A DNA stretch of 64,000 nucleotides from Breoghania sp963678585 (GTDB taxonomy: Bacteria > Pseudomonadota > Alphaproteobacteria > Rhizobiales > Stappiaceae), in assembly GCA_963678585.2 (NCBI GenBank), contig CAXXGA010000003.1, positions 124,001-188,000 of the forward strand. The letters are read 5' to 3'. The translations under genes were made by a program, and so were the position numbers. The notes beneath the pieces are model-generated. The model saw only the letters and a list, made by a program, of their open reading frames with translations. It was not told the DNA's origin and made no database searches. Of this stretch, positions 14,952-24,623 are shown piece by piece (position 1 is the stretch's first letter; each line of letters begins with the position of its first letter).

Positions 14952-17894
14952 TCAGTGCGCCTCGTCCCAGTTGGACGCCGCGCGGGCATCGACCTGAAGG
15001 GGCACCCGCAGGGCAAGTGCCGGAGCGGGTGCGTCTTCCATGATGCGGGAGACGAGCGCGATGGTCGGATCGACCTCCTCGTCCGGCACCTCGAAGATCA
15101 GTTCGTCGTGCACCTGCAACAGCATCTGCGCACTGAGCTTCGATGAGGCCAGCGCATCCTCCATGCGCACCATGGCGCGGCGGATGATGTCGGCGGCAGA
15201 GCCCTGAATGGGCGCGTTGATCGCCGCGCGCTCGTAGAAAGCCCGCATGTTCGGGTTCTTGGTGTTCACATCCGGATAGTGCGCCTTGCGCCCGAAGATG
15301 GTCGAGACAAAGCCATCCGCATGGACCTTGCGCTTGGTCTCTTCCATGTAATCGCGGATGCCGGGGAAGCGCTCGAAATAGGTCTTGATGTAGTCGCCCG
15401 CCTCGCCGCGCGAGATGCCGAGCTGGTTGGCCAGACCGAAGGCCGAAATCCCGTAAATGATGCCGAAATTGATAGCCTTGGCGCGACGGCGCACCGACGG
15501 ATCCATGTCCTTGACCGGCACGTTGAAGATTTCCGACGCCGTCATGGCGTGAATGTCGAGCCCGTCGGCAAAGGCCTGCACGAGCTGCGGGATTTCCGCC
15601 ATATGGGCGAGCACGCGCAGTTCGATCTGGCTGTAATCGGCGGACAGGAGCTTCGCGCCTTCCGGTGCCACGAAGGCCTTGCGGATCTTGCGACCCGCCT
15701 CGGTGCGTACCGGAATGTTCTGAAGGTTCGGCTCCGAGGAGGACAGCCGCCCCGTTGTGGTCGACGCCAGCGAGTAGGAGGTATGGACGCGGCCCGTCTC
15801 GCCATTGACGTAGTTGGGCAGCGCGTCCGTGTAGGTCGATTTCAGCTTGGAGAGCTGACGCCATTCCACGATCTTCTTCGGCAGTTCATGGCCCTCGGCG
15901 GCCAGATCCTCCAGCACGGAAGCCGACGTCGACCATGCGCCGGTCTTGGTCTTCTTGCCGCCGGGAAGCTCCATCTTGCCGAACAGAATGTCGCCAAGCT
16001 GCTTGGGCGAGCCGACATTGAAGTTCTCGCCCGCCAGCTCGTGGATCTCCGCCTCCAATGCGGCGGCCCCTTGCGCCAGTTCGCCGGAAAGCCGCGACAG
16101 CATCTGCCTGTCGATGCGCACGCCGCGCATCTCCATGCGCGCAAGCACCGGCACCAGCGGGCGTTCCAGCGTCTCGTAGACCGTGGTCATGCCTTCCGCG
16201 GGAAGGCGCGGTTTCAGGACCTGCCAGAGCCGCAGCGTGACGTCGGCGTCTTCCGCGGCATAGGCAAGCGCCTTGTCGAGCGGCACCATGTCGAAGGTGA
16301 TCATCGACTTGCCCTTGCCGCAGACCTCCTCGAACTTGATCGGCGTATGGCCGAGCCAGCGTTCCGACAACGCATCCATGCCGTTGCCACCCGCAAGGCC
16401 TGCATCGAGCGTGTAGGAAAGCAGCATCGTGTCGTCGTAAGGCGCGACCTCGATGCCGACCCGCTTCAGGATCACCCAGTCGTATTTCAGGTTCTGCGCG
16501 ATCTTCAGAACACTCGGCGCTTCTAGAAGCGGCTTCAGGAGCGCAATCGCCTCCTCGCGCGGGATCTGGCCCTCGACAAGCCCGCCACCGCCCAGAAGAT
16601 CGCCCTCGCCGTCGCGGTGGCCAATGGGGATGTAGCAGGCCTTGCCCGGAGCGATTGAGAGCGAGACGCCGCAAAGTTCGGCCTGCATCGGGTCGAGCGA
16701 GGTCGTCTCGGTGTCGACGGCGACATGACCGGTCTCGAAAGCCTCCGCGATCCATGCCTTCAGGCGTTCCGCGTCGCGCACAAGCTCGTATTTGGAGGTG
16801 TCGAGCGGGATCTTGCGAATTTCAGCAGCCTTGGCATCCGCAAGGGTGCCCGGCGCCCCGCTGCCGCTAGCGGCATCGCTCTTTGCCGAAGATCCTTCCT
16901 CGCCCGCCTCGCCAGAGGCTGCTGCCGGAGCTTCCCAGCCCTTGATGGTCAGCTCTGCGGGCGAAACGTCGGAAGCTTCCACACCCGACGTTTCCGCCAC
17001 GCGGCGGGTGAGCGTCGTGAATTCCATGGCCTTGAGGAAGGCCAGCGCCTTTTCGCCGTCGAGCTTGCGCACCGCGCCCTCGCCAAGCGGCATCTCCACC
17101 GGCGTCTTCGTGTCGAGTTCGACGAGACGGCGGGAAATGCGGGCCTGATCGGCGAACTCGATCAGGTTCTCGCGGCGCTTCTTCTGCTTGATGCCGTCCG
17201 CGCCCGCGAGCAGGGTTTCCAGATCGCCGAACTCGTTGATGAGCTGGGCAGCCGTTTTCACGCCGATGCCCGGAACGCCCGGCACATTGTCCACGCTGTC
17301 GCCGGCCAGCGCCTGCACGTCCACGACCTTGTCGGGCGTGACGCCGAATTTTTCCAGAACCTCGGGCTCGGAAATGCGCTTGTTCTTCATCGTGTCGAGC
17401 ATCACGACATGGGGCCCGACGAGCTGCATCAGGTCCTTGTCGGAGGAGATGATCGTGACATCGGCGCCCGCATCCACCGCCTGATGGGCATAGGTGGCGA
17501 TGATGTCGTCCGCTTCAAAACCCGCTTGTTCGATGCAGGCGACGTTGAAGGCACGCACCGCGTCGCGGATGATGCCGAACTGGGGTCTGAGATCCTCCGG
17601 CGGCTCGGGCCGCTGGGCCTTGTACTGGTCGTAGATCTCGTTTCGGAAGGTTTTCGACGAGTGATCGAAGACCACCACGATATGGCTGGGCGTGACGCCT
17701 GCCGCCGTTTCGTCTGCCTCCTGCAAGAGCTTCCACAGCATGTTGCAAAAGCCCGCGACCGCGCCGACGGGCAGACCGTCGGACTTGCGCGTCAGCGGGG
17801 GCAGCGCGTGATAGGCGCGGAAAATGTAGGACGAGCCGTCGACCAGAAAAACATGGTCGCCAGCCTTGAGGGGGGTGGTGGATTCGCTCGACAT
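14952..17894 (-). CDS. polA: DNA polymerase I
   Basis: Full-length PolA of 980 residues for gap filling and Okazaki processing. Three domains are visible: an N-terminal 5'-3' exonuclease (about 12-290, with VFLVDGSSYIFRAYHALPPL and GDSVDNVPGVPGIGVKTA), a 3'-5' proofreading domain (about 375-560, with intact Exo I VDTETTSLDP, hence proofreading-competent), and the polymerase (about 600-980, with DYSQIELRVLAH and VHDELIFEVP). A long Ala/Glu/Gly linker lies between the first two. ATG at 17894 precedes MSSESTT; an ATG ten codons upstream is also possible, and neither has a strong Shine-Dalgarno sequence. Confidence 0.97.
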   Translation of the reverse strand: MSSESTTPLKAGDHVFLVDGSSYIFRAYHALPPLTRKSDGLPVGAVAGFCNMLWKLLQEADETAAGVTPSHIVVVFDHSSKTFRNEIYDQYKAQRPEPPEDLRPQFGIIRDAVRAFNVACIEQAGFEADDIIATYAHQAVDAGADVTIISSDKDLMQLVGPHVVMLDTMKNKRISEPEVLEKFGVTPDKVVDVQALAGDSVDNVPGVPGIGVKTAAQLINEFGDLETLLAGADGIKQKKRRENLIEFADQARISRRLVELDTKTPVEMPLGEGAVRKLDGEKALAFLKAMEFTTLTRRVAETSGVEASDVSPAELTIKGWEAPAAASGEAGEEGSSAKSDAASGSGAPGTLADAKAAEIRKIPLDTSKYELVRDAERLKAWIAEAFETGHVAVDTETTSLDPMQAELCGVSLSIAPGKACYIPIGHRDGEGDLLGGGGLVEGQIPREEAIALLKPLLEAPSVLKIAQNLKYDWVILKRVGIEVAPYDDTMLLSYTLDAGLAGGNGMDALSERWLGHTPIKFEEVCGKGKSMITFDMVPLDKALAYAAEDADVTLRLWQVLKPRLPAEGMTTVYETLERPLVPVLARMEMRGVRIDRQMLSRLSGELAQGAAALEAEIHELAGENFNVGSPKQLGDILFGKMELPGGKKTKTGAWSTSASVLEDLAAEGHELPKKIVEWRQLSKLKSTYTDALPNYVNGETGRVHTSYSLASTTTGRLSSSEPNLQNIPVRTEAGRKIRKAFVAPEGAKLLSADYSQIELRVLAHMAEIPQLVQAFADGLDIHAMTASEIFNVPVKDMDPSVRRRAKAINFGIIYGISAFGLANQLGISRGEAGDYIKTYFERFPGIRDYMEETKRKVHADGFVSTIFGRKAHYPDVNTKNPNMRAFYERAAINAPIQGSAADIIRRAMVRMEDALASSKLSAQMLLQVHDELIFEVPDEEVDPTIALVSRIMEDAPAPALALRVPLQVDARAASNWDEAH

Positions 17895-18016
17895 GGGCGG
17901 ATCATGCCCATGCCGGGCTTTCATGGAAAGAGCGAAACCGGCAAGGCGTCGATTTTGCCCGCAAAGAGTTCGCTTTCAGTGTGTTTGGCAGTGTGTTTGT
18001 CAGCCGGTTCGACAGC

Positions 18017-19069
18017 CTATTCCGCAGCTTGAAGCGCAGACCTGGGTGCGCTCAGATGGGCCCAGCGCGGGCGCTTGAAGAGGAAACCGAGCCGCGTGCC
18101 GCGCACGACCACGAAGGCGATCATCGGACCGATCACGCCGGCGGCCGTCACCAGCACCGCGACCGTGCCCAGATCGAGGAACGGCGCGAATTTCAGAAGC
18201 ACCGCCCGCGTCACGCCCATCGGAAAGAAGAAGGCCAGATAGATCACGATGGAGTTCTGACCGCAAAAGCGCAGGAAACCGGCGTAATTCAGCCGCGACA
18301 GCAGGGCGGAGACCAGAATGACCGCACACGCCCCGGCCGCCCCCAGCGCCAACGAAACGAAGGGCAGCAGCGAATAGCCCGACGCCACGACGATGCCGTT
18401 CATCAGGCCCCAGACCAGAAGGCCCATCAGCGCAAGCCTCGCATTCTCCATGGCCCAGTCGGCCAAACGGAAGATGTGAGGAGCCGCGATATAGCCGACG
18501 TAGAAATAGACGAAACGGGCGGCGAACTCGTCGATCAGCACCGAGCCGGTGGGGAAGGGCGAGAGGCCGGAGGATGCGCCCGCCGCATGGACGATTTCCA
18601 GAACCACGCCGACGGCCAGCACCATCTGCCAGGGAACCTTCGCAGCGCGCGCGGCCTTCGCCACGATGAAGAAGATCGGCAGCATGTAGATGAACCACAA
18701 TGTGCCGAAGGGCTGCCAGAAGGTCTGAAGATAGGCGAAGATCGTGCCCTGTACGCCCATCTCGCCGACGTAGACCGGCGATTTCAGGATGAACTGGATG
18801 GCGCACCACAGGACGTAGAAGTAGGCGAAATGGACGACCTTGCGGTCCAGATAGAGCCGCCAGTCACGGTCGATCACATTGGCGAGGAAAAGACCGGAGA
18901 TCATGAAGAAATCGGGCATGCGGAAGGGGCGGCAGAATTCCACCACATAGGTCATCCAGCCGGTCTCGCCCGCCGCGCGTTCGACCCCCAGCGTGGAATG
19001 CATCATCACCACCGCGATGATGCAGAAGCCCTTGGCGTAGTCGACCCAGTCAATGCGTCCGCTTGCCAT
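18017..19069 (-). CDS. Acyltransferase 3 family membrane protein
   Basis: Integral membrane protein of 350 residues with about ten hydrophobic segments. It opens RIDWVDYAKGFCIIAVVMMHS, the usual acyltransferase-3 start with the conserved early histidine, and contains RPFRMPDFFMISGLF and the later FGTLWFIYMLPIFFI. Family members transfer acetyl or succinyl groups to extracytoplasmic glycans or lipids; the acceptor cannot be deduced. Good Shine-Dalgarno (AGGCAGGAAA). It lies 122 bases upstream of polA in the same direction. Confidence 0.85.
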   Translation of the reverse strand: MASGRIDWVDYAKGFCIIAVVMMHSTLGVERAAGETGWMTYVVEFCRPFRMPDFFMISGLFLANVIDRDWRLYLDRKVVHFAYFYVLWCAIQFILKSPVYVGEMGVQGTIFAYLQTFWQPFGTLWFIYMLPIFFIVAKAARAAKVPWQMVLAVGVVLEIVHAAGASSGLSPFPTGSVLIDEFAARFVYFYVGYIAAPHIFRLADWAMENARLALMGLLVWGLMNGIVVASGYSLLPFVSLALGAAGACAVILVSALLSRLNYAGFLRFCGQNSIVIYLAFFFPMGVTRAVLLKFAPFLDLGTVAVLVTAAGVIGPMIAFVVVRGTRLGFLFKRPRWAHLSAPRSALQAAE

Positions 19070-19241
19070 TTTCCTGCCTCTCCGAATTGCACGCAGAAGT
19101 GCCAGAGGGGGCCTTCTGCAAGCGCGGTGGCAAGATAATTCAGATTTTAATCAAAGTCGCCCAGCGTAAGGCGGCCAGACTGGCATTGTTCAAAACAGGA
19201 TTAACGCGCGGGCCCCGGCGGGTAATGGGCCCGCGAACCGA

Positions 19242-19742
19242 TCAGTTCAGATGCTTGCCGTTCCACGGGGTGTCCGGATTCCCGGGCTTTCTGCTCCATT
19301 CCTCCTCGTCGAGATCCACCACGGGCTCCTGCGGATGACCCGGGCGATGCCCCGGATGACGTCCGGCGGAGGCCATGTCGATCACGACAACGTGTTTGGC
19401 GACGAAGCGCCAGAGGGCGGAGCGGAAGGCGGGAACGAACAGCAGGAAGCCGATAGCGTCGGTGACGAAGCCCGGCGTCAGCAGAAGGACGCCGGCGACG
19501 AGGATCATCGCGCCGTGGCCCAGTTCCGCGCTCGGGATGCGCCCGGCTTCGGTTTCGCTGCGGATGCGGGCGAGCAGGGAAAAGCCCTGATGGCGCAGCA
19601 GGGCGGTGCCGATGACGGCGGTGACGAAGATCATCGCCAGCGTCGGGAAGACGCCGATCAGGCCGCCGAGCTGAATGAAAACGGCGATCTCGAGGATCGG
19701 AATGCCCAGAAGGGCAAGCGGTAACAGCAGTCCTGGTCTCAT
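19242..19742 (-). CDS. fxsA: FxsA family membrane protein
   Basis: Small inner-membrane protein of 166 residues. The FxsA core is clear: PILEIAVFIQLGGLIGVFPTL near the N-terminus with paired hydrophobic segments, then LGHGAMILVAGVLLLTPGFVTDAIGFLLFVP around residues 75-105. E. coli FxsA relieves exclusion of phage T7 by F plasmid when overproduced; its native role is unknown. Start set at MRPGLLL, the first ATG of the hydrophobic core. Divergent from the Tim44-like gene, a common alphaproteobacterial order. Confidence 0.88.
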   Translation of the reverse strand: MRPGLLLPLALLGIPILEIAVFIQLGGLIGVFPTLAMIFVTAVIGTALLRHQGFSLLARIRSETEAGRIPSAELGHGAMILVAGVLLLTPGFVTDAIGFLLFVPAFRSALWRFVAKHVVVIDMASAGRHPGHRPGHPQEPVVDLDEEEWSRKPGNPDTPWNGKHLN

Positions 19743-20058
19743 CGTGCCTCGCAAGTGTTCCTGCGTTAGATAGGTGGAGGGCGGCCCCGATGCCAGCCAA
19801 AGGTGGCAAAACACCTGCGCCCAAACGATGCAACCCGGCAATTCCGGCAATATCGCCCTGTTTAGACCGCTTTTTTCGGCAAACTGCACAGAGGGCTTGT
19901 GCTAGACGTTGGATGCTGGTTCAAGGGAACCTACATTGTGGGAGAAACCCGGCGACGGAACCTGTGGCAAGATTGAGCGAAAGCTCCACGGCTCGGATAG
20001 GAGCCGGGCGACAGACCTCCCGCCGACAATCAGAAGACAAGACAGCCGGTAGCGGGAT
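19743..20058. promoter_or_regulatory. Divergent promoter region of fxsA and the Tim44-like gene
   Basis: No gene in these 316 bases. Both flanking genes point outward, so promoters for each must lie here. A TTGTGC-containing segment near 19898 followed by weak AT content could serve the plus strand, but no confident box was identified. Confidence 0.35.
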
Positions 20059-20796
20059 ATGGGTGATTTTCTCGACGTCTACAGCATTATTTTCCTCGTA
20101 CTGGCCGTCGTCGTCCTGTTGAAATTGCGCAGCGTGCTTGGCCAGCGTACCGGAAACGAACGACCCCCGGTCGATCCCTATTCCGAGCGCCGTCGCGAAG
20201 ACAACTCCGCGGCCAACGGGAACAACGACGCGCCGGACATCAACGACAACGTGGTCTCCCTGCCCTCGCGCAACGAGGACGATGAGGAGCGCCGCCGCGA
20301 GGCCGAAGACCGCCGTCTGGAGAAGGTTGCGCCCGCCGGTTCGGCCCTCAACGAGGCGCTGCGCGCCATCATTTCCTCCGACCGTTCCTTCGAACCGCGC
20401 AATTTCGTGAACGGCGCGAAGGCGGCTTACGAGATGATCGTCACGGCGTTTGCCGCCGGCGACCGCAAGAGCCTCAAGAACCTGCTCTCGCGCGAAGTCT
20501 ATGACGGCTTCGTCGCCGCGATCACCGACCGGGAATCGCGCAAGGAAACGGTTTCCTCCACTTTCGTCGGCATCGACAAGGCGGAGATCGTGGAAGCCTC
20601 GCTCAAGGACAGCATCGCCCAGGTGACGGTGCGCTTCCGCTCCAAGCTGATTTCCGCGACCCGCAACGAGGACGGCGCGATCATCGAGGGCGATCCGAAC
20701 CAGGTCGTCGACGTCACCGACATCTGGACCTTCTCGCGCGACGTGACCCAGCGCGATCCGAACTGGAAGCTGGTGGCGACCGAAACGGCAGACTGA
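20059..20796 (+). CDS. Tim44/TimA-domain membrane-anchored protein
   Basis: Protein of 245 residues with an N-terminal transmembrane helix (about 5-23, YSIIFLVLAVVVLLKL), a charged linker (about 30-95) and a C-terminal Tim44-like domain (about 100-240: FVNGAKAAYEMIVTAFAAGDRKSLKNLLS, then WTFSRDVTQRDPNWKLVAT). This is the bacterial relative of mitochondrial Tim44, well known in alphaproteobacteria next to mltA and fxsA. Its bacterial role is envelope-related and not settled. It ends two bases before mltA starts, so they share a transcript. Confidence 0.92.
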   Translation: MGDFLDVYSIIFLVLAVVVLLKLRSVLGQRTGNERPPVDPYSERRREDNSAANGNNDAPDINDNVVSLPSRNEDDEERRREAEDRRLEKVAPAGSALNEALRAIISSDRSFEPRNFVNGAKAAYEMIVTAFAAGDRKSLKNLLSREVYDGFVAAITDRESRKETVSSTFVGIDKAEIVEASLKDSIAQVTVRFRSKLISATRNEDGAIIEGDPNQVVDVTDIWTFSRDVTQRDPNWKLVATETAD

Positions 20797-20797
20797 C

Positions 20798-22147
20798 ATG
20801 CCACGGTATCAGGGCCCGCAGGCGAGACGCGACTTTTCGCGGCCTGCGGGCCTTTTCGTTTTCATGGCCCTTCTTGCGGGCGACGGCATGGCGGCCGGAA
20901 GCGAACCTGCGGGTGCGCACGAGAAAAAGAACGGCAAGGCGGCACAGTTGAGCGAGTTCAGCGACAGGGACCGGAAAGCCGAAGGCGTTCCTTCCGGGGC
21001 GACGCCAAAGCCGAAGCCGTTGCCGGACGACGCCGCCTGTTCCTCCACAACACTTTCGTTCGAATGCCTGCCGGGCTGGGAGAGCGACGACCATCTCGCA
21101 GCCCTCTCTGTCTTCGTACAGGACTGCGATACCGGTCTGGACCGCATGGCCGCGCGGACGGGGATGCTCGGCGTATCCGGGGCGGATCTCGCCGCGCTGT
21201 GCAAGACGGCCCGCACAATTGCCCCGACCGCGGCGGCTGCAAAAGCCTTTTTCGAGACCAATTTCGTGCCCGTGCAGTTGGAGGAGCCCGGTTTCGTGAC
21301 CGGCTATTTCGAGCCCGCGATTTCGGGAAGCCGGGTGCGCACGGAGCGGTTTTCGGTTCCCATCTATGGCAAACCCGACGATCTGGTCGCTATCGACGCG
21401 GACCGGCACGCCGCGGCACGCAAGGCGGGGCTTTCCGAAGACACGGCCTTCGCCCGCCTGAAGGATGACGGCGGGCTTGCCGCCTATCCAGACCGCGCGA
21501 CAATCGAGGCCGGCGCGCTTGCCGGACGCGGGCTTGAGATCGCGTGGGTGGAAAGCCCGCTCGATGCCTTCTTCATCCATATTCAGGGCTCCGCCCGCAT
21601 CCGCCTTCCTGACGGCGGCCTGATGCGGCTCGCCTATGCGGCCAAAAGCGGCCATCCCTATACGGCCATCGGCGGCATACTGATTTCGCGGGGAGAAATC
21701 TCACGCGAGGCCATGAGCATGGAGACCTTGCGCGCGTGGCTTGAGGCCAATCCGGCGGAAGCAGGCGCGCTGATGGCACAGAACCGCTCCTTCATCTTCT
21801 TTCGCGAGATCGAGGCGGACGAGGACCGGGGACCGGTGGGTGCGGCGGGGGTTTCGCTTTCGGCCGGTCGCTCGCTGGCCGTCGACAAAAGGCTCCACGC
21901 CTTCGGCACGCCGATCTTCGTGGAGGCCGACCTGCCTAAACGCGCGGGCGGAAGCTTTTCCCGGCTGATGATCGCGCAGGACACCGGTTCGGCGATCGTG
22001 GGGCCTGCGCGCGGCGACATCTTTTTCGGAACCGGCGCGGAAGCCGGTCAGATTGCCGGTGAAATCCGCCATGCCGCGCGTTTCACGGTGCTTGCGCCGC
22101 GCGGCTCGGACCTTGCGCGTTCCGCCCGCGGGGAGGATGCGCAGTGA
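20798..22147 (+). CDS. mltA: Membrane-bound lytic transglycosylase A
   Basis: Peptidoglycan-cleaving lytic transglycosylase of 449 residues. A signal-like hydrophobic N-terminus (about 17-33) and a disordered linker precede the MltA barrel (FVTGYFEPAISGSR, then SPLDAFFIHIQGSARIRLPDGG) and the C-terminal 3D domain. The catalytic aspartate region reads MIAQDTGSAIVGPARGDIFFGTG (about residues 390-412). No lipobox cysteine is evident after the signal, so it may be soluble periplasmic. Its stop overlaps the GTG of the Smr gene by four bases. Confidence 0.93.
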   Translation: MPRYQGPQARRDFSRPAGLFVFMALLAGDGMAAGSEPAGAHEKKNGKAAQLSEFSDRDRKAEGVPSGATPKPKPLPDDAACSSTTLSFECLPGWESDDHLAALSVFVQDCDTGLDRMAARTGMLGVSGADLAALCKTARTIAPTAAAAKAFFETNFVPVQLEEPGFVTGYFEPAISGSRVRTERFSVPIYGKPDDLVAIDADRHAAARKAGLSEDTAFARLKDDGGLAAYPDRATIEAGALAGRGLEIAWVESPLDAFFIHIQGSARIRLPDGGLMRLAYAAKSGHPYTAIGGILISRGEISREAMSMETLRAWLEANPAEAGALMAQNRSFIFFREIEADEDRGPVGAAGVSLSAGRSLAVDKRLHAFGTPIFVEADLPKRAGGSFSRLMIAQDTGSAIVGPARGDIFFGTGAEAGQIAGEIRHAARFTVLAPRGSDLARSARGEDAQ

Positions 22148-22713
22148 GCAAGGGTGGGAAACGCGGCCGTCCGCTCTCCCCTGAGGAGAAGCACCTGTGG
22201 CAGAAGGTGACGCGCACGCTGACGCCGCTGCCCGGACGCAGCCTGCCCGGGGACGAGGCGGAAGAACCGCAGGCCCCGACTGCGCGCGAGCCGGAGGAAA
22301 AGCCCACGGTCAAGCGCACGCAGACCTCTGCCGCAGCCCTCAGGCCGCCGCCCTGCGTGCCGGCGCTTGCGCCGCTCGATCGCCGCACGCGCCAGAAACT
22401 GGCGCGCGGCAAGACGGATATCGATGCGCGCATCGACCTTCACGGCATGACGCAGGACCGCGCCTTCGGCCAGCTTCGCATGTTCCTCGCCAACGCCCAG
22501 CTTCACCGCATGCGGCTTGTGCTGGTGATCACCGGCAAGGGCGGCGGACAGGGCAAGGGCGAAGGGGTGCTGAAGCGCATGGTGCCGCTGTGGCTGGAAC
22601 GTCCGGAATTCCGCAATATGGTGATCGGCTTCGAACAGGCCCATGTGGGCCATGGCGGCGCGGGCGCGCTCTATGTCCGCATCAGGCGGGCGGATCGCGG
22701 AGGCAGACGATGA
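22144..22713 (+). CDS. Smr-domain protein
   Basis: Protein of 189 residues ending in a Smr (MutS2-related) domain. The diagnostic motifs are IDLHGMTQDRAFGQL at about residues 96-110 and ITGKGGGQGKGEGVLKRMVPLWL at about 124-146, closing with HGGAGALYVRIRR. Smr domains nick DNA or RNA; specific substrate here unknown. GTG start overlapping the mltA stop (GTGA) and an ATGA overlap with the next gene indicate translational coupling. Confidence 0.9.
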   Translation: MSKGGKRGRPLSPEEKHLWQKVTRTLTPLPGRSLPGDEAEEPQAPTAREPEEKPTVKRTQTSAAALRPPPCVPALAPLDRRTRQKLARGKTDIDARIDLHGMTQDRAFGQLRMFLANAQLHRMRLVLVITGKGGGQGKGEGVLKRMVPLWLERPEFRNMVIGFEQAHVGHGGAGALYVRIRRADRGGRR

Positions 22714-23081
22714 CCCCTTTCGGCGCGAAACTGCGCGACATGCGCCGCAAACGCGGCATCACGCTGAAGGAAATGGCCACGACGCTTCAGGTCTCAAGCG
22801 CCTATCTCTCCGCATTGGAACACGGAAAGCGCGGCCGCCCGACGTGGTTCATGGTCCAGCGCATCATCACGTTCTTCAACGTGATCTGGGACGAGGCGGA
22901 GGAATTGCAGCGCCTTGCCGAGGTCTCCGATCCACGCATCACGGTGGACACGGCCGGGCTGGAGCCGGAAGCGACCGAGCTTGCCAACCTGCTGGCGGCC
23001 AAGGTGGGCGGACTTTCAAAGGAAAGCCTGAACCACCTCATCCACCAGCTGCGCGTGGTCGCCTCGAAAGACGGGGTTTGA
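22710..23081 (+). CDS. XRE-type helix-turn-helix regulator
   Basis: Protein of 123 residues. An N-terminal Cro/C1-type helix-turn-helix (about 6-62: LRDMRRKRGITLKEMATTLQVSSAYLSALEHGKRG) is followed by a short helical tail. It overlaps the Smr gene stop by four bases (ATGA). Target genes are unknown; by position it may regulate the mltA-smr operon. The pairing of Smr and this XRE protein is common in alphaproteobacteria. Confidence 0.85.
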   Translation: MTPFGAKLRDMRRKRGITLKEMATTLQVSSAYLSALEHGKRGRPTWFMVQRIITFFNVIWDEAEELQRLAEVSDPRITVDTAGLEPEATELANLLAAKVGGLSKESLNHLIHQLRVVASKDGV

Positions 23082-23088
23082 CGGCGCT

Positions 23089-23796
23089 CTAGAGCGCTGC
23101 TTCGATTTCCGCAACCACGGCTTCCGCCGCCGCGCGACGGTCGGCGGCACCTGTGATGGGACGGCCGCAGACGATATAATCCGCGCCCGCGCGGATCGCA
23201 TCGCCCGGCGTCTTGATGCGCTTCTGATCATCGGCGGAAGAGCCCGCGGGCCGCACGCCCGGCGTGACCAGCACCATGTCGGGACCGGCCAGCTCGCGCA
23301 GGGCGCCCGCCTCGTGGGCGGAACAGACAAGACCGCCCATGCCCGCCGCGCGTGCCGCAACGGCGCGCGACTTCACCAGTTCCGCCGCCGCGCCCGCATA
23401 GCCCGCCGCCTTCACGTCCTCGTCGTCCATGGAAGTGAGAACGGTGACGCCCAGCAGGCACAGGTCCGCCCCGTCGAGACCGGCGACGGCGGCGCGCATG
23501 GTGCGCGGATAGGCATGGATGGTGACGAAGGTCATGCCCATTTTCGCGATGTTGCGCACGGCCTGTTCGACGGTGTTGTCGATGTCGAGCAGCTTCACGT
23601 CGAGAAAGACCTTGTGGCCCTCGCGCACCAGTTCTTCCGCAAAGGCCAGACCGCCCGCGAACTGAAGCTGCATGCCGACCTTGTAGACCCCGACGACCCC
23701 CTTCGTCTCCTCGACGATTGCGCGGGCCTCGGCGACGGTGGGCACGTCGAGCGGAAGGATCAGCCGGTCGGTCGCATTCCGGGGTTTGAAAGACAT
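23089..23796 (-). CDS. pyrF: Orotidine 5'-phosphate decarboxylase
   Basis: Enzyme of 235 residues converting OMP to UMP. The catalytic block FLDVKLLDIDNTVEQAVRN (about residues 63-81) carries the Asp-Lys-Asp-Asp charge network in the form usual for alphaproteobacteria. GVRPAGSSADDQKR and the closing phosphate-binding ADYIVCGRPIT are present. Good Shine-Dalgarno GAGGAG before ATG 23796. Convergent with the XRE gene across seven bases. Confidence 0.95.
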   Translation of the reverse strand: MSFKPRNATDRLILPLDVPTVAEARAIVEETKGVVGVYKVGMQLQFAGGLAFAEELVREGHKVFLDVKLLDIDNTVEQAVRNIAKMGMTFVTIHAYPRTMRAAVAGLDGADLCLLGVTVLTSMDDEDVKAAGYAGAAAELVKSRAVAARAAGMGGLVCSAHEAGALRELAGPDMVLVTPGVRPAGSSADDQKRIKTPGDAIRAGADYIVCGRPITGAADRRAAAEAVVAEIEAAL

Positions 23797-24024
23797 CGGC
23801 AGGCTCCTCGAATCGATGTTTGCGCCTATGGTTAGTCCATCTGCGCGGATGAGGGAATCGTTGGTCCAGAATATAGAAAGCGCATCCTGAAGAGGGATGA
23901 AATCGCCCCGCCGCGACACCGGCCTTGGCAAAAGCCACTATCGCGAAACGGCAATGGCTATTTTCTCCGGCCCGCTCGGCTGCTAAGAAGCCCCGTTCCT
24001 CGCATTTTGAAGGATGGATATCGC

Positions 24025-24618
24025 ATGCGCTCCGCCTCGATCACGCGCGCCACCAAGGAAACGGACATTCAGGTCTCCGTCGCTCTCGACGGAACCGGGT
24101 CTTACGATGTCGAGACCGGCATCGGCTTTCTCGATCACATGCTGGAGCAGCTCGCCCGGCATTCGCTGATCGACATTACCGTGCGGGCTGCGGGCGATAC
24201 GCATATCGACTTCCACCACACGACAGAAGACGTCGGGATCGCGCTCGGTCAGGCGCTGCGTCAGGCGCTGGGCGACATGGCGGGCGTCACCCGCTATGCC
24301 GACGTGCACCTGCCGATGGACGAAGCGATGACGCGCTGCGCCATCGATGTCTCAGGCCGCCCCTTCCTCGTGTGGCAGGTGGAGTTTTCGCGCGACAAGA
24401 TCGGCGAATTCGACACCGAGCTTTTCGAGGAATTCTTCCGCGCCTTCGCGATGAATGCCGGGATCACCCTGCATGTCGCCAATCTCTACGGCACCAATTG
24501 CCATCACATCGCGGAAACCTGCTTCAAGGCGGTGGCGCGGGCGCTGCGCGTCGCCATCTCGCACGATCCGCGCCAGGGCGAACGCGTGCCGTCGACCAAG
24601 GGCCGTCTGGGAGACTGA
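24025..24618 (+). CDS. hisB: Imidazoleglycerol-phosphate dehydratase
   Basis: Monofunctional HisB of 197 residues, sixth step of histidine synthesis, manganese-dependent. The His-rich motifs are intact: GFLDHMLEQLARHS (about 35-48), DFHHTTEDVGIALGQA (about 66-81) and NCHHIAETCFKAVARAL (about 158-174). GAAGGATGG lies 12 bases before the ATG at 24025. First gene of hisB-DUF2628-hisH-hisA-hisF-hisE. Confidence 0.97.
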   Translation: MRSASITRATKETDIQVSVALDGTGSYDVETGIGFLDHMLEQLARHSLIDITVRAAGDTHIDFHHTTEDVGIALGQALRQALGDMAGVTRYADVHLPMDEAMTRCAIDVSGRPFLVWQVEFSRDKIGEFDTELFEEFFRAFAMNAGITLHVANLYGTNCHHIAETCFKAVARALRVAISHDPRQGERVPSTKGRLGD

Positions 24619-24623
24619 TCGCG